Below, piece by piece: positions 1-7,301 of a stretch of 64,000 nucleotides of DNA. Both the position numbers and the translations under genes were made by a program. Location: the NCBI GenBank assembly GCA_963740065.1, contig CAVUCS010000006.1, positions 372,001-436,000 on the forward strand. Direction: 5' to 3'. Positions within the stretch are counted from its first letter, which is position 1. The number at the start of each line of letters is the position of its first letter. This stretch comes from DASVDE01 sp963740065. GTDB taxonomy: Bacteria > Actinomycetota > Thermoleophilia > Solirubrobacterales > 70-9. The notes beneath the pieces were generated by a model. That model ran no database searches. It was not told where the DNA came from and was given only the letters and a program-made list of their open reading frames with translations.

Positions 1-248
1 ACGATGAAGGCGAGCGCGAGGTGAGGCTCGGAGTTTCCGCCAGCCGCAAGATCGGCGGCGCCGTCGACCGCAACCGCGCTAAGCGGGTGCTGCGTGAGGC
101 TTTTTGGGGCCTTTCCGATCGTCTGCCCGCGGGTCACGACTTCGTCTTGGTCGCTCGACCGGAAATCGGCGCCCTGATCGAGCGCGAGGGCGCCGGTGGC
201 GTTACGAAGAACATCGAGGAAGCGTTGGCGGGGGGGCGTTCCACGTGA
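1..248 (+). CDS. rnpA: Ribonuclease P protein component (5' truncated by window edge)
   Basis: This is the protein subunit of RNase P, which assists the catalytic RNA in trimming the 5' leaders of tRNA precursors. The visible part carries the family's RNA-binding stretch RNRAKRVLREAF preceded by RLGVSASRKIGGAV, about residues 8-30 of the visible frame. A GTG lies at 21, but the open frame continues upstream to the window edge, so the true start is outside. The stop at 246-248 overlaps the GTG start of yidD. The order rnpA-yidD-yidC-jag-rsmG-parAB is the classic replication-origin cluster. Confidence 0.93.
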   Translation, partial: DEGEREVRLGVSASRKIGGAVDRNRAKRVLREAFWGLSDRLPAGHDFVLVARPEIGALIEREGAGGVTKNIEEALAGGRST

Positions 249-252
249 AACG
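237..252. promoter_or_regulatory. parS-like centromere site
   Basis: The 16-mer CGTTCCACGTGAAACG matches the known parS consensus TGTTTCACGTGAAACA at 13 of 16 positions, with the right half-site GTGAAAC intact. It sits across the rnpA stop and yidD start, about 2.4 kb from parA and parB. ParB would load here as a CTP-dependent clamp. Function is inferred from the match and the origin-proximal setting. Confidence 0.6.
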
Positions 253-517
253 CGTTTTCCTGGCGCCGATCCGCGCCTACCAGCGCTGGATTTCCCCATC
301 CCGCCCGCGTCGTTGCCGCTACGAGCCGACCTGCTCCGCCTACGCAACCGAGGCGATCGAGCGCTTCGGCGTTGCCCGCGGCGCACTCTTGGCTTCATGG
401 CGACTGTTGCGCTGCAACCCCTTCAGCCACGGCGGCTTCGACCCCGTCCCACGCCGCTTCACGCTGCGGGTCGGGCCAGTCGATCCGGCTGAATACCACG
501 GTGAGGTCCACGGCTAA
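245..517 (+). CDS. yidD: Membrane protein insertion efficiency factor YidD
   Basis: YidD is a small, inner-face-associated protein that supports YidC-dependent membrane insertion. The product of about 90 residues opens VKRVFLAPIRAYQRWISP and shows the family signature CRYEPTCSAYA, followed by RLLRCNPFSHGGFDPVP. The GTG start at 245 overlaps the rnpA stop by four bases (GTGA), and the stop TAA shares one base with the yidC ATG, so the three genes are translationally coupled. An upstream ATG at 104 in the same frame is inside rnpA and was discarded. Confidence 0.93.
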   Translation: MKRVFLAPIRAYQRWISPSRPRRCRYEPTCSAYATEAIERFGVARGALLASWRLLRCNPFSHGGFDPVPRRFTLRVGPVDPAEYHGEVHG

Positions 518-1296
518 TGCTGCCCCTCGGTCTTCAGCTCGCGCCCCAGTTCCTGGTCGACATCGCCGACTCGGTCCTCACCTTCTTCCACAACAGCGTG
601 GGCCTTACCTGGGGCGGAGCGATCATCGCTCTGACGATCACGGCGCGCGCTCTGCTGGTGCCGCTCACCTACAAATCCCTGAAAGGGATGCGGGCGCTGC
701 AAGCGCTGCAGCCGCAGCTGAAAGCGATCCAGGCCAGATTCAGAAACGACCGCCAGCGCATGCAGCAGGAGATGATGCGCTTCTATCAGGAGAACAGAGT
801 CAACCCGTTTGCCTCCTGCATTCCGCTTCTGGCGCAGCTGCCGATCTTCCTCACCCTCTTTTACGTCCTTCAGCACGACCTCCGTTACGACATCTGCGGC
901 CAAACGGCAAAGGTGTGCAGCGAGGTTCCGCCCGGCAACTGGGGGGAGAACTTTCTCTTCATTCCCGACCTGACCGCGAAGGCGACTGGGGCCGTCCTGA
1001 TCACCCTGCTGGTCTTGTACGTCGTTACGCAGCTGGTTTCCGGGCTGGTGTCGACGGTCACCGCCGACAAAAACCAACGGATAATGGTTTTGGCTCTGCC
1101 GCTGGTGTTCGTGCCGATCATCGTCAACTTTCCGGCGGGGCTGATCCTCTACTGGATCACGACCAACCTTTGGACGATCGGCCAGCAGTACACGATCCAA
1201 AAACTCGTGCCCGCCCCCGTGGTGCCCACGGCTGAAGAGGTCACGGCGGCAAAGCCGCCGCCTCCGCCGCCGAGAAGACGCAAGAAGCGGCGCTAG
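517..1296 (+). CDS. yidC: Membrane protein insertase YidC (Gram-positive type)
   Basis: This is the YidC/Oxa1/Alb3 insertase that inserts and folds membrane proteins alone or with SecYEG. At 259 residues it is the short form without the large periplasmic domain of proteobacterial YidC. Hydrophobic segments are visible near residues 25-50, 105-125, 155-180 and 190-225, and GLTWGGAIIALTITARALLVPLT is followed by the amphipathic charged stretch typical of the family. The C-terminus is a proline run and then RRRKKRR, a basic ribosome-facing tail. It overlaps yidD by one base and precedes jag by one base. Confidence 0.95.
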   Translation: MLPLGLQLAPQFLVDIADSVLTFFHNSVGLTWGGAIIALTITARALLVPLTYKSLKGMRALQALQPQLKAIQARFRNDRQRMQQEMMRFYQENRVNPFASCIPLLAQLPIFLTLFYVLQHDLRYDICGQTAKVCSEVPPGNWGENFLFIPDLTAKATGAVLITLLVLYVVTQLVSGLVSTVTADKNQRIMVLALPLVFVPIIVNFPAGLILYWITTNLWTIGQQYTIQKLVPAPVVPTAEEVTAAKPPPPPPRRRKKRR

Positions 1297-1297
1297 G

Positions 1298-1789
1298 GTG
1301 GGAAACGTGAGCGAGGACTTTGATTGGCCAGGGGAGCCCGCCGAAAGGGTGCGTGAGCTCGTCGAGGGCGTGCTCGATGAGCTTGACCTCGACGGGGAAG
1401 TTGAGGTCTCTGAGGACGAGCACCGAATCGAAGCCGTTGTCGAAGGCGACGACGACTACGGATTGCTGATCGGCAAGCGGGGGCAGACGATCGACGCTCT
1501 CCAGTTGCTCTGTTACCAGGCTGCCTTTCGGGGGATGCGGGAGCGCAAGCGCGTCGTGGTCGATGCCGCCGGGTATCGGGAGCGGCGCCGGGAGACCCTG
1601 GAGTCGCGCGCCGACCGGGCCGCTGAGCAGGCCCTTAGCGCCGGCCACTCGGTGGAGATGGACCCGATGTCCGCTCAGGAGCGGCGGGTCGTGCACGAGC
1701 GGCTTAAGGAGCGGTCTGGGGTTGAGACGTACAGCGAAGGGGACGAACCGCGTCGATGCGTGGTTGTGGCCCCGCTCGTCTCCGAGTAG
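1298..1789 (+). CDS. jag: Jag/KhpB-type single-stranded nucleic acid-binding protein (KH-R3H)
   Basis: This RNA-binding protein is usually encoded next to yidC and is linked in other bacteria to cell envelope growth through small-RNA and mRNA binding. The 163 residues contain a KH domain with the GxxG-type loop IGKRGQTID near residue 60, then an R3H domain with RERRRETLESRADRAA near residues 95-110. The N-terminal Jag_N domain found in Firmicutes is missing, as is common in Actinobacteria. The start is GTG at 1298; a second GTG at 1307 is possible. The stop codon forms the first bases of the inverted repeat at 1789. Confidence 0.9.
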   Translation: MGNVSEDFDWPGEPAERVRELVEGVLDELDLDGEVEVSEDEHRIEAVVEGDDDYGLLIGKRGQTIDALQLLCYQAAFRGMRERKRVVVDAAGYRERRRETLESRADRAAEQALSAGHSVEMDPMSAQERRVVHERLKERSGVETYSEGDEPRRCVVVAPLVSE

Positions 1790-1903
1790 GGACTCATCCC
1801 GGCAGGGGTTTCGCTTAACTTTTTCGAGAGGCCGTTGAGGCTAACGCCCGTGGGTAAGCAGCGAAAAAGTACAAGACGCTTCACCCCTACCGGGATGAGT
1901 CCC
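1789..1903. repeat. Family A inverted-repeat element, copy A1
   Basis: The outer arms GGGACTCATCCC (1789-1800) and GGGATGAGTCCC (1892-1903) are perfect complements. Inside them are the family A blocks GGGGTTTCGCTTAACTTTTT on the left and GCGAAAAAGTACAAGACGCT on the right, around a variable centre. The element begins at the jag stop codon and contains the probable rsmG ATG (1895) in its right arm. Copies A2 and A3 are at 4849-4964 and 47654-47761. It could terminate jag, fold over the rsmG start, or both. Confidence 0.85.
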
Positions 1904-2551
1904 TCGCAGGAGGCGGCGCTGACGACGATCCTCGACTTGCTTGCAGAGGAAAAAGCTTCTGTTAGTTCGATTGTGGATGAGCGGGCTTGGCGGGTGCATG
2001 TGGCGGATAGCCTTACCGGGCTCGAGGTTTTGGAGCTGCAGGAGGCGTCTAGGATTGCTGATGTTGGCTCTGGGGCTGGGTTTCCCGGCCTTGTTCTCGC
2101 CGTGGCTAAGCCTCAAGCTCAGGTCGATCTGGTTGAGTCGGTGGGGCGTAAGTGTGAGTTCATCCGGCGAGCAATTGAGGCTTCCGGAATCTCGAATGCC
2201 CGTGTGATCAACGCTCGCTCGGAGGATCTGGCGAGCGAAGAAGGGCGAGAGGCCTACGACGCGGTGACCGCCCGCGCGGTGGGTCGGCTCTCGACCCTCG
2301 CCGAACTCGCGTCTCCGCTCCTCAGAGACGGCGGAGTCCTGGTTGCCTGGAAGGGCAAACGCGACGCCGACGAAGAACAGCAGCTGGGTAGGGCGGCCGC
2401 GCAGCTGGCCATGCATCCCGAAAGAATCCTCCCTGTGGGCCCTCGCGCAGGCAGCGAACACCGCCACCTCCACATAATCCACAAGCTCGGAGCAACCCCG
2501 ATCGACCTCCCCCGCCGCCCGGGTATCGCGAAGAAGCGCCCGCGTGGTTGA
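1895..2551 (+). CDS. rsmG: 16S rRNA (guanine-N7) methyltransferase RsmG
   Basis: RsmG (GidB) uses S-adenosylmethionine to methylate N7 of the 16S rRNA guanine equivalent to E. coli G527. The class I methyltransferase glycine loop is visible as IADVGSGAGFPGLVLA (about residues 49-64), followed by VDLVESVGRKCEFIRR. The product is 218 residues from the ATG at 1895, a normal length. The frame is open back to a TTG at 1835, but that extension is encoded by repeat A1 and looks artefactual. The ATG lies inside the right arm of A1 with no clear ribosome-binding site, so translation may depend on the fold. Confidence 0.9.
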   Translation: MSPSQEAALTTILDLLAEEKASVSSIVDERAWRVHVADSLTGLEVLELQEASRIADVGSGAGFPGLVLAVAKPQAQVDLVESVGRKCEFIRRAIEASGISNARVINARSEDLASEEGREAYDAVTARAVGRLSTLAELASPLLRDGGVLVAWKGKRDADEEQQLGRAAAQLAMHPERILPVGPRAGSEHRHLHIIHKLGATPIDLPRRPGIAKKRPRG

Positions 2552-2644
2552 GGTGGGGAAGGCAACCCTCTCCCGGGCGGATACTCAGAGCAGTCCAGCT
2601 AATTAGCTGGACTGCGAGTCCGGGAGAGGGTTGCCTTCCCCACC
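2552..2644. repeat. Family B inverted-repeat element, copy B1
   Basis: Perfect 25-base arms (2552-2576 and 2620-2644) surround the conserved family B core. The core is GCGGATACTCAGAG, then a 24-base palindrome whose half is CAGTCCAGCTAA (2591-2614), then CGAGTCC. GGA and CTC of the left flank can pair with GAG and TCC of the right, leaving a bulged TA. The element fills the rsmG-parA gap and ends eight bases before a parA -10 hexamer. The outer arms are not shared with other copies. Confidence 0.9.
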
Positions 2645-2651
2645 CTCCCAC

Positions 2652-2657
2652 TAGGCT
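2652..2657 (+). promoter_or_regulatory. -10 hexamer for parA (near-leaderless)
   Basis: TAGGCT, matching TANNNT, lies eight bases before the parA ATG at 2666. TTGCCT at 2631-2636 inside the right arm of repeat B1 could be a -35 with a short 15-base spacer. Confidence 0.45.
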
Positions 2658-2665
2658 GGCGCCAC

Positions 2666-3424
2666 ATGGGCCTCGTCTACGCAATCGCAAATCAAAAGGG
2701 AGGCGTCGGCAAGACGACCACCTCGGTAAACCTGGCCGCCTGCGCATCCGACAGCGGGTCTCAAACCCTGTTGGTCGACCTCGATCCCCAGTGCAATGCC
2801 ACGGTTGCCCTCGGTCATGATCGCGAGCTGCACCCCTCGTCTTACGACTGCCTGACGGGTGAGGTGTCGGTGGCCGAGGCCGCTCGTCCCGCCGGGCCGG
2901 ACAATCTATGGCTGGTTCCCGCCAACAGAGACCTCGCCGGCGCCGCCGTGGAGCTGCCCCGGATCGACGACTCGGAGACGCGCTTGCGCGAGCGCCTTGG
3001 GCCGGTGCGCGAGCGCTTTGCTTTCACCCTGCTCGACTGCCCGCCGTCCCTCGGGCCGGTCAGCGTCAATGCCTTGGTCGCCGCGGATCGAGCAATTGTG
3101 CCTGTGCAAGCCGAATACCTGGCGCTGGAAGGATTGGTTCAGTTCCTCGAGACGTTGGGGATGATCCGCCGAGAGCTCAACCCGGCGCTGGAAATATCGG
3201 GGCTGTTGATCACCATGTACGACGAGCGCACGCGTCTGGCGCAGGACGTCGAGAGCGAGCTGCGCGAACACTTCCCCGGCATGGTCTTCGACACGGTCAT
3301 ACCCCGCAGCGTCAGGGTCGCCGAAGCCCCCAGCTATGGTCTGCCCGTGACCGAGCACTCTCCCCGATCGCGGGGCTCAGATGCCTACCGCGCCCTCGCC
3401 AAGGAGCTCGCAGCGCGTGGCTAG
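2666..3424 (+). CDS. parA: Chromosome partitioning ATPase ParA (Soj)
   Basis: ParA is the deviant Walker-type ATPase that, with ParB and parS, separates the replicated origins. The 252-residue product has the deviant Walker A box KGGVGKTT at residues 11-18, Walker A' at LLVDLDPQ (about 37-44) and the catalytic stretch FTLLDCPPSLGPVSVNAL near residue 120. The ATG at 2666 follows a TANNNT -10 element with almost no leader. The stop lies within the first codons of parB, giving an eight-base overlap. The pair lies about 2 kb from the parS-like site, as expected near oriC. Confidence 0.95.
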   Translation: MGLVYAIANQKGGVGKTTTSVNLAACASDSGSQTLLVDLDPQCNATVALGHDRELHPSSYDCLTGEVSVAEAARPAGPDNLWLVPANRDLAGAAVELPRIDDSETRLRERLGPVRERFAFTLLDCPPSLGPVSVNALVAADRAIVPVQAEYLALEGLVQFLETLGMIRRELNPALEISGLLITMYDERTRLAQDVESELREHFPGMVFDTVIPRSVRVAEAPSYGLPVTEHSPRSRGSDAYRALAKELAARG

Positions 3425-4279
3425 CGGAACGAAGCGGGGAATCGGCCGCGGCCTCGCGGCGATCCTGCCGGAGAGCGTGGTTGAGGACGCCGGAGAGCTG
3501 CGCGAGCTCCCAGTGGCCACGATCAAACCCAACCCGAACCAGCCGCGAAAGACCTTCGACGAAGAAGCCCTGGCCGGTCTCGCCTCTTCGATCGAAGCGA
3601 ACGGCGTCGTCCAGCCCCTGCTGGTTCGCCCCCTGCACGACGGCAGCTACGAGCTGGTGGCCGGCGAGCGCCGCTGGCGGGCCGCCCGGCAGGTCGGCCT
3701 GGAGAAGGTGCCGGCGATCGTCCGCGATTCCGAACAGGCGGAGCGGCTGCAGGTTGCGCTGATCGAGAACATGGTCCGGGAGGACCTCAACCCCGTTGAC
3801 GAGGCGCGCGCCTGCGCTGCTCTGGTGGAAGAGCTTGGGCTTTCAAAAGAGGACCTGGCCCGTCGCGTCGGTCGCAGCCGTCCCGCGGTCTCCAACCTGA
3901 TCCGACTGCTCGATCTTCCCGACGAGGCAATTGAAATGCTCGAGTCCGGCGAGCTAAGCGAAGGCCATGGTCGCGCTCTGCTCGCCGCCAGAGGGAATGA
4001 CGTTCGGCGACGCTTAGCCCGCGATGCGGCAAGGGCTGGGTGGTCGGTGCGCGAGACGGAGAATCGGACCAAGCTGGCCAGCCAGCCAAAAAGCCGGGCG
4101 AGCCGTAGGAAGGTAGATCCCGAGGAAACCGCCGCACTGCGGGATGCCGCGGACCGCTTTGAGTCGGCTTTGGGCCATGAGGTAAGGGTCCGTCTCAAGG
4201 GCGAAGAGATCGCCGTTGAGATCCGCTTCGACGACCTGGACGAGGCGTTGGCCCTGGCGGCTAGAATCCACTCCCGTTC

Positions 4280-4289
<10 letters not shown>
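3417..4289 (+). CDS. parB: Chromosome partitioning protein ParB (CTPase clamp)
   Basis: ParB binds parS, loads as a CTP-dependent sliding clamp and stimulates ParA. From the GTG at 3417 the product is 290 residues. The CTP-binding box is GERRWRA (about residue 82), the second conserved box is ENMVREDLNPVDEA (about 117-130), and a helix-turn-helix follows at EDLARRVGRSRPAVSNLIRLL. The ORF extends back to 3381, but the GTG overlapping the parA stop is the natural coupled start. The final TAG (4287-4289) is made of bases 8-10 of the downstream tRNA-Ile. Confidence 0.94.
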
Positions 4290-4353
<64 letters not shown>

Positions 4354-4356
4354 CTC

Positions 4357-4851
4357 GTGCAACAGATGCAGATCTATGGCGTCAGCTTTGACATGGTCGG
4401 CAAGCAGCCGATCGTCTTGTTGAAGACGGTCGAGGGCAATCGATTCCTCCCGATTTGGATCGGACACCCGGAGGCTGCTGCGATCTTGATGAAGCTGCAG
4501 GGGGCGAGCACCCCGCGGCCGATGACTCACGATCTGCTCTCGGAGGTGCTCGAGCAGCTCGACGCCAGATGTGAGCGCGTCTCGGTGACCGAGCTTCGCG
4601 ACAACACCTTCTACGCGTCGATCACCGTCTCGGTCAACGGCTCGGAGATGGAGATTGATTCGCGTCCCTCCGATGCGCTCGCGCTCGCCGTCCGCGTCTC
4701 GGCGCCGATCTTCGCCGCCGAGGAAGTAATCGAGGAATCGGCGATCGAATTCGAGCACGAAGTCGAAGACACCGAAGAGGTCGTCGACAAGTTCAAAGAC
4801 TTCCTCGACGAAGTCTCGCCCGAAGACTTCGCCAGAGGCGAGGACTCGTAG
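4357..4851 (+). CDS. DUF151 bifunctional nuclease family protein
   Basis: This is a DUF151 (bifunctional nuclease) domain protein; some members degrade RNA and DNA and plant homologues act in defence. In bacteria the role is not settled. The 164 residues show the family pattern FLPIWIGHPEAAAI (about 31-44), TFYASITV and SRPSDALALAVR (about 103-114). An acidic tail follows. The start is GTG 4357 or ATG 4366 (MQIYGVSF), the latter being the more usual N-terminus. It lies three bases after tRNA-Ile. Its stop codon TAG forms the first three bases of repeat A2. Confidence 0.85.
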   Translation: MQQMQIYGVSFDMVGKQPIVLLKTVEGNRFLPIWIGHPEAAAILMKLQGASTPRPMTHDLLSEVLEQLDARCERVSVTELRDNTFYASITVSVNGSEMEIDSRPSDALALAVRVSAPIFAAEEVIEESAIEFEHEVEDTEEVVDKFKDFLDEVSPEDFARGEDS

Positions 4852-4964
4852 AGCCCATCCCGGCAGGGGTTTCGCTTAACTTTTTCGAGGAACGTCTGCG
4901 GCTGCCCACGATCGCCGGTCGCGAAAAAGTACAAGACGCTTCACCCCTACCGGGATGGGCTCTA
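4849..4964. repeat. Family A inverted-repeat element, copy A2
   Basis: The arms TAGAGCCCATCCCGG (4849-4863) and CCGGGATGGGCTCTA (4950-4964) are perfect complements. They run exactly from the stop codon of the DUF151 gene to the stop codon of ddl on the other strand. The inner blocks are the same as in A1, while the central loop differs and resembles A3 (shared GCGGCTG and CGATCG words). The location between convergent genes suggests a bidirectional terminator. Confidence 0.87.
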
Positions 4965-5894
4965 CGCCGCAGCTGGCTTCAGAGCGAGGTCGAGGATTTT
5001 CTCGACCAGTTGCTCGAAGGACATGCCGGCTGCTTCGGCGGCCTGGGGGAGGAGGCTGGTGTCGGTGAGGCCGGGGATGGCGTTTACCTCCAGGACTTGG
5101 GGGCCGGCCTCGGCGAGGATCAGGTCTACTCGGGAGAAGCCGGCGCAGCCGAGTGCTTCGTAGGCGCCGAGCGCCGCCTCGGTTACGGAGGCCGCCTCCG
5201 CGGCGCTTAGGTCGGCGGGGCAGGCGAAGGAGGTGCGGCCGATCTCGTATCGGGCCTCGAAGTCGTAGCGATCGCCGCTGACCGGAATCGCTTCGACGAT
5301 CGGCAGGGCATCGCCGCCGAGAACGCTGACGGCCAACTCCCGTCCCTCGATGAAGCGCTCGAGCAGAACCCGGTCGTCATAGCTAAAGGCCGAGACGAGC
5401 GCCGCAGCCACCTCACCTTCCTCGGCCGCAAACTTCACGCCCAGCGCCGATCCGCCGCGACTGGGCTTTACCACCAGCGGGAAACCGAGCCGCTGCTCGA
5501 TTCCCCCCAACGCGTCGGCGGCTCCCAACTCACGAAACGCGGTCTCGTTAAAGGCGAACCAATCCGGCGTCGGCACTCCCGCGGCGCGCAGATCGTGCTT
5601 GGCCAGGACCTTGTCCATGCAGCGCGCGCAGGCGGCCACGCCGGGGCCGGTGAAGGGCACACCGAGAATCTCCAGCAACTCTTGAGCGGTGCCGTCTTCG
5701 CCGCCCGGCCCGTGCATGGCCACGAAGGCCACGTCAGGGCTCTCTTCCGTCAGGCGGCTGACGAGGCCGACGCCAACGTCGAGGGAGACGACCTCGTGCT
5801 CGAGTCGCTCCAGCGCATCCTCGACTCGCGCCCCGGAGCGGAGTGAGACCCCGCGTTCCAGCGAGCGCCCACCCTTGAGCACCGCGACCTTCAC
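4962..5894 (-). CDS. ddl: D-alanine--D-alanine ligase
   Basis: This ATP-grasp ligase joins two D-alanines for the peptidoglycan stem peptide. The 310-residue product has the N-terminal motif VLKGGRSLERGVSLRSG, MHGPGGEDGTAQ (about 60-71), the ATP-grasp lid FPLVVKPSRGGSALGV and the C-terminal metal/ligand site QVLEVNAIPGLTDTSLLP. Its ATG overlaps the stop of the upstream aminotransferase gene by four bases, so the two are coupled. Its stop codon is part of repeat A2. Confidence 0.94.
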   Translation of the reverse strand: MKVAVLKGGRSLERGVSLRSGARVEDALERLEHEVVSLDVGVGLVSRLTEESPDVAFVAMHGPGGEDGTAQELLEILGVPFTGPGVAACARCMDKVLAKHDLRAAGVPTPDWFAFNETAFRELGAADALGGIEQRLGFPLVVKPSRGGSALGVKFAAEEGEVAAALVSAFSYDDRVLLERFIEGRELAVSVLGGDALPIVEAIPVSGDRYDFEARYEIGRTSFACPADLSAAEAASVTEAALGAYEALGCAGFSRVDLILAEAGPQVLEVNAIPGLTDTSLLPQAAEAAGMSFEQLVEKILDLALKPAAA

Positions 5895-7246
5895 GCCGAG
5901 CCCTCTCCGCTCTTCCTGAACGGAAGGACATTGGTGTCCTCAATATCGCTCCTGGGCTGCACCACCGTTTGTTCACCGGTCAACGCCTCGTAAAGCTCGA
6001 CCTGCTCGGAGATCACCCTGCCGATTCGCCGGATTCCCTCGCGGATCTCGGCATCGTCGATGCCGGAGAAATTGAGGCGCATTGAGTTGCGTCCTCGACC
6101 GTCCACATAGGCCGCCTGGCCGGGGACGAAGGCGACGTCTTCGCGCAGCGCCTTCGCCAGTAGGTCGCTGGTGTCGATGTACTCGGGGAGAGTCGCCCAG
6201 ATGAACAGGCCACCTTCCGGTTCAGTCCAGGTCGCTTGCGCCGGGAAGTGCTCTCGCAGGGACTCAAGCATCGTGTCCCGCCGCCCGCGGTAGATCCCGA
6301 CCAAGTCGTCGATGTACTCGCGCCAGCGGCGCTCGGCGAAGTACTCACGCACGAAATACTGGGTGAGAGTGGAGGTGCAGAGGTCCGACGCCTGCTTGCC
6401 GAGCACGATCTTCTCCATCACCGGCGGCGGCGCGACCGCCCAACCGAGGCGGATGCCGGGAGAGAGGATCTTCGACAGCGTGCCGATGTAGATCACAAAG
6501 TCGCCGCCGTCGAGCTGATACAGCGGCGGCAGCGTCTCACCGGAGTAGCGCAGCAGCCCGTAGGGGTTGTCCTCGACGACGAGCATTTCGTGATGCCGGG
6601 CCAGCTCGACAAGGCGCCGACGACGCTCGAAGGACATCGTCACTCCCGCCGGGTTCTGAAAAGTCGGCACCGAGTAGACGAACTTCGGTCGCCGCCCCTC
6701 GGCGCCGAGCTGCACGAGCGTCTCCTCCAAGTCTTCAATCCGCATTCCCTCGTCGTCGCACTCGATTTGCACCACGTCCGCCTGGTAGCTGCAGAAGACC
6801 GGCACCGCGCCGGGATATGTGGGCGCCTCGCAGATCACCACGTCGCCGGGATCGACCAGCGTCTTGCAGACGAGGTCGATCGCCTGCTGGCCGCCGGTCG
6901 TGACGATGATGTCTTCGGGCTCGGGGAGCATTCCCTCCGCTCCCATCACCTGCAGGATGCAGTCCTTGGTCTCCTCGAAGCCCTCGGTCGGTCCGTACTG
7001 GAGCGCCTCCGCGGCCGATTCCTGAGCGATCCGCGTCATCTGGGCGGCGAAGCTCTGCGGCGGGAAGGTGGAGGTGTCGGGAAGCCCGCCCGCGAGCGAG
7101 ATCACTTCGGGCCGCGCGGTCACCGCCATCAGGTCTCGCATCGCCGACGAACGCATCACTCGGGTGCGTTCGGCGAACAGTCCGGCGTAGCGCTGCAGGT
7201 CCCGCGTGCTGGTGTGGGCACGGCGCCGGTGGGGCGGCTCTGACAT
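5891..7246 (-). CDS. PLP-dependent aminotransferase, LysN/MocR-type class I
   Basis: This fold-type I aminotransferase resembles 2-aminoadipate transaminases (LysN) and similar broad-specificity enzymes. The 451-residue product starts at ATG 7246 (MSEPPHRRRAHTS). The PLP lysine is in YIGTLSKILSPGIRLGW, the cofactor-ring aspartate region is VVEDNPYGLLRY, and SVPTFQNPAGVTMS is typical of the family. The frame continues far upstream on this strand, but that extension is antisense to the membrane protein at 7302. It is coupled to ddl, so a link to D-amino acid or peptidoglycan precursor supply is possible; the substrate cannot be assigned. Confidence 0.85.
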   Translation of the reverse strand: MSEPPHRRRAHTSTRDLQRYAGLFAERTRVMRSSAMRDLMAVTARPEVISLAGGLPDTSTFPPQSFAAQMTRIAQESAAEALQYGPTEGFEETKDCILQVMGAEGMLPEPEDIIVTTGGQQAIDLVCKTLVDPGDVVICEAPTYPGAVPVFCSYQADVVQIECDDEGMRIEDLEETLVQLGAEGRRPKFVYSVPTFQNPAGVTMSFERRRRLVELARHHEMLVVEDNPYGLLRYSGETLPPLYQLDGGDFVIYIGTLSKILSPGIRLGWAVAPPPVMEKIVLGKQASDLCTSTLTQYFVREYFAERRWREYIDDLVGIYRGRRDTMLESLREHFPAQATWTEPEGGLFIWATLPEYIDTSDLLAKALREDVAFVPGQAAYVDGRGRNSMRLNFSGIDDAEIREGIRRIGRVISEQVELYEALTGEQTVVQPRSDIEDTNVLPFRKSGEGSA

Positions 7247-7288
7247 GGGGACAGTGTGGCCGAATCGGCGCGCCGACGCCAAGGGAGT

Positions 7289-7294
7289 TAGGTT
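7289..7294 (+). promoter_or_regulatory. -10 hexamer for the membrane protein gene
   Basis: TAGGTT lies seven bases before the GTG at 7302 and decides that start over the ATG at 7245, which overlaps the aminotransferase start codon on the other strand. Confidence 0.5.
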
Positions 7295-7301
7295 TCTGGG
7301 C

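Noticed and set aside
1789..1903. Family A as integron attC sites (GCTTAAC fits RYYYAAC)
   Set aside because: The matching GTTRRRY partner is absent on the other arm, no cassette-like gene array or integrase is seen, and conservation is in the inside of the hairpin rather than the ends.
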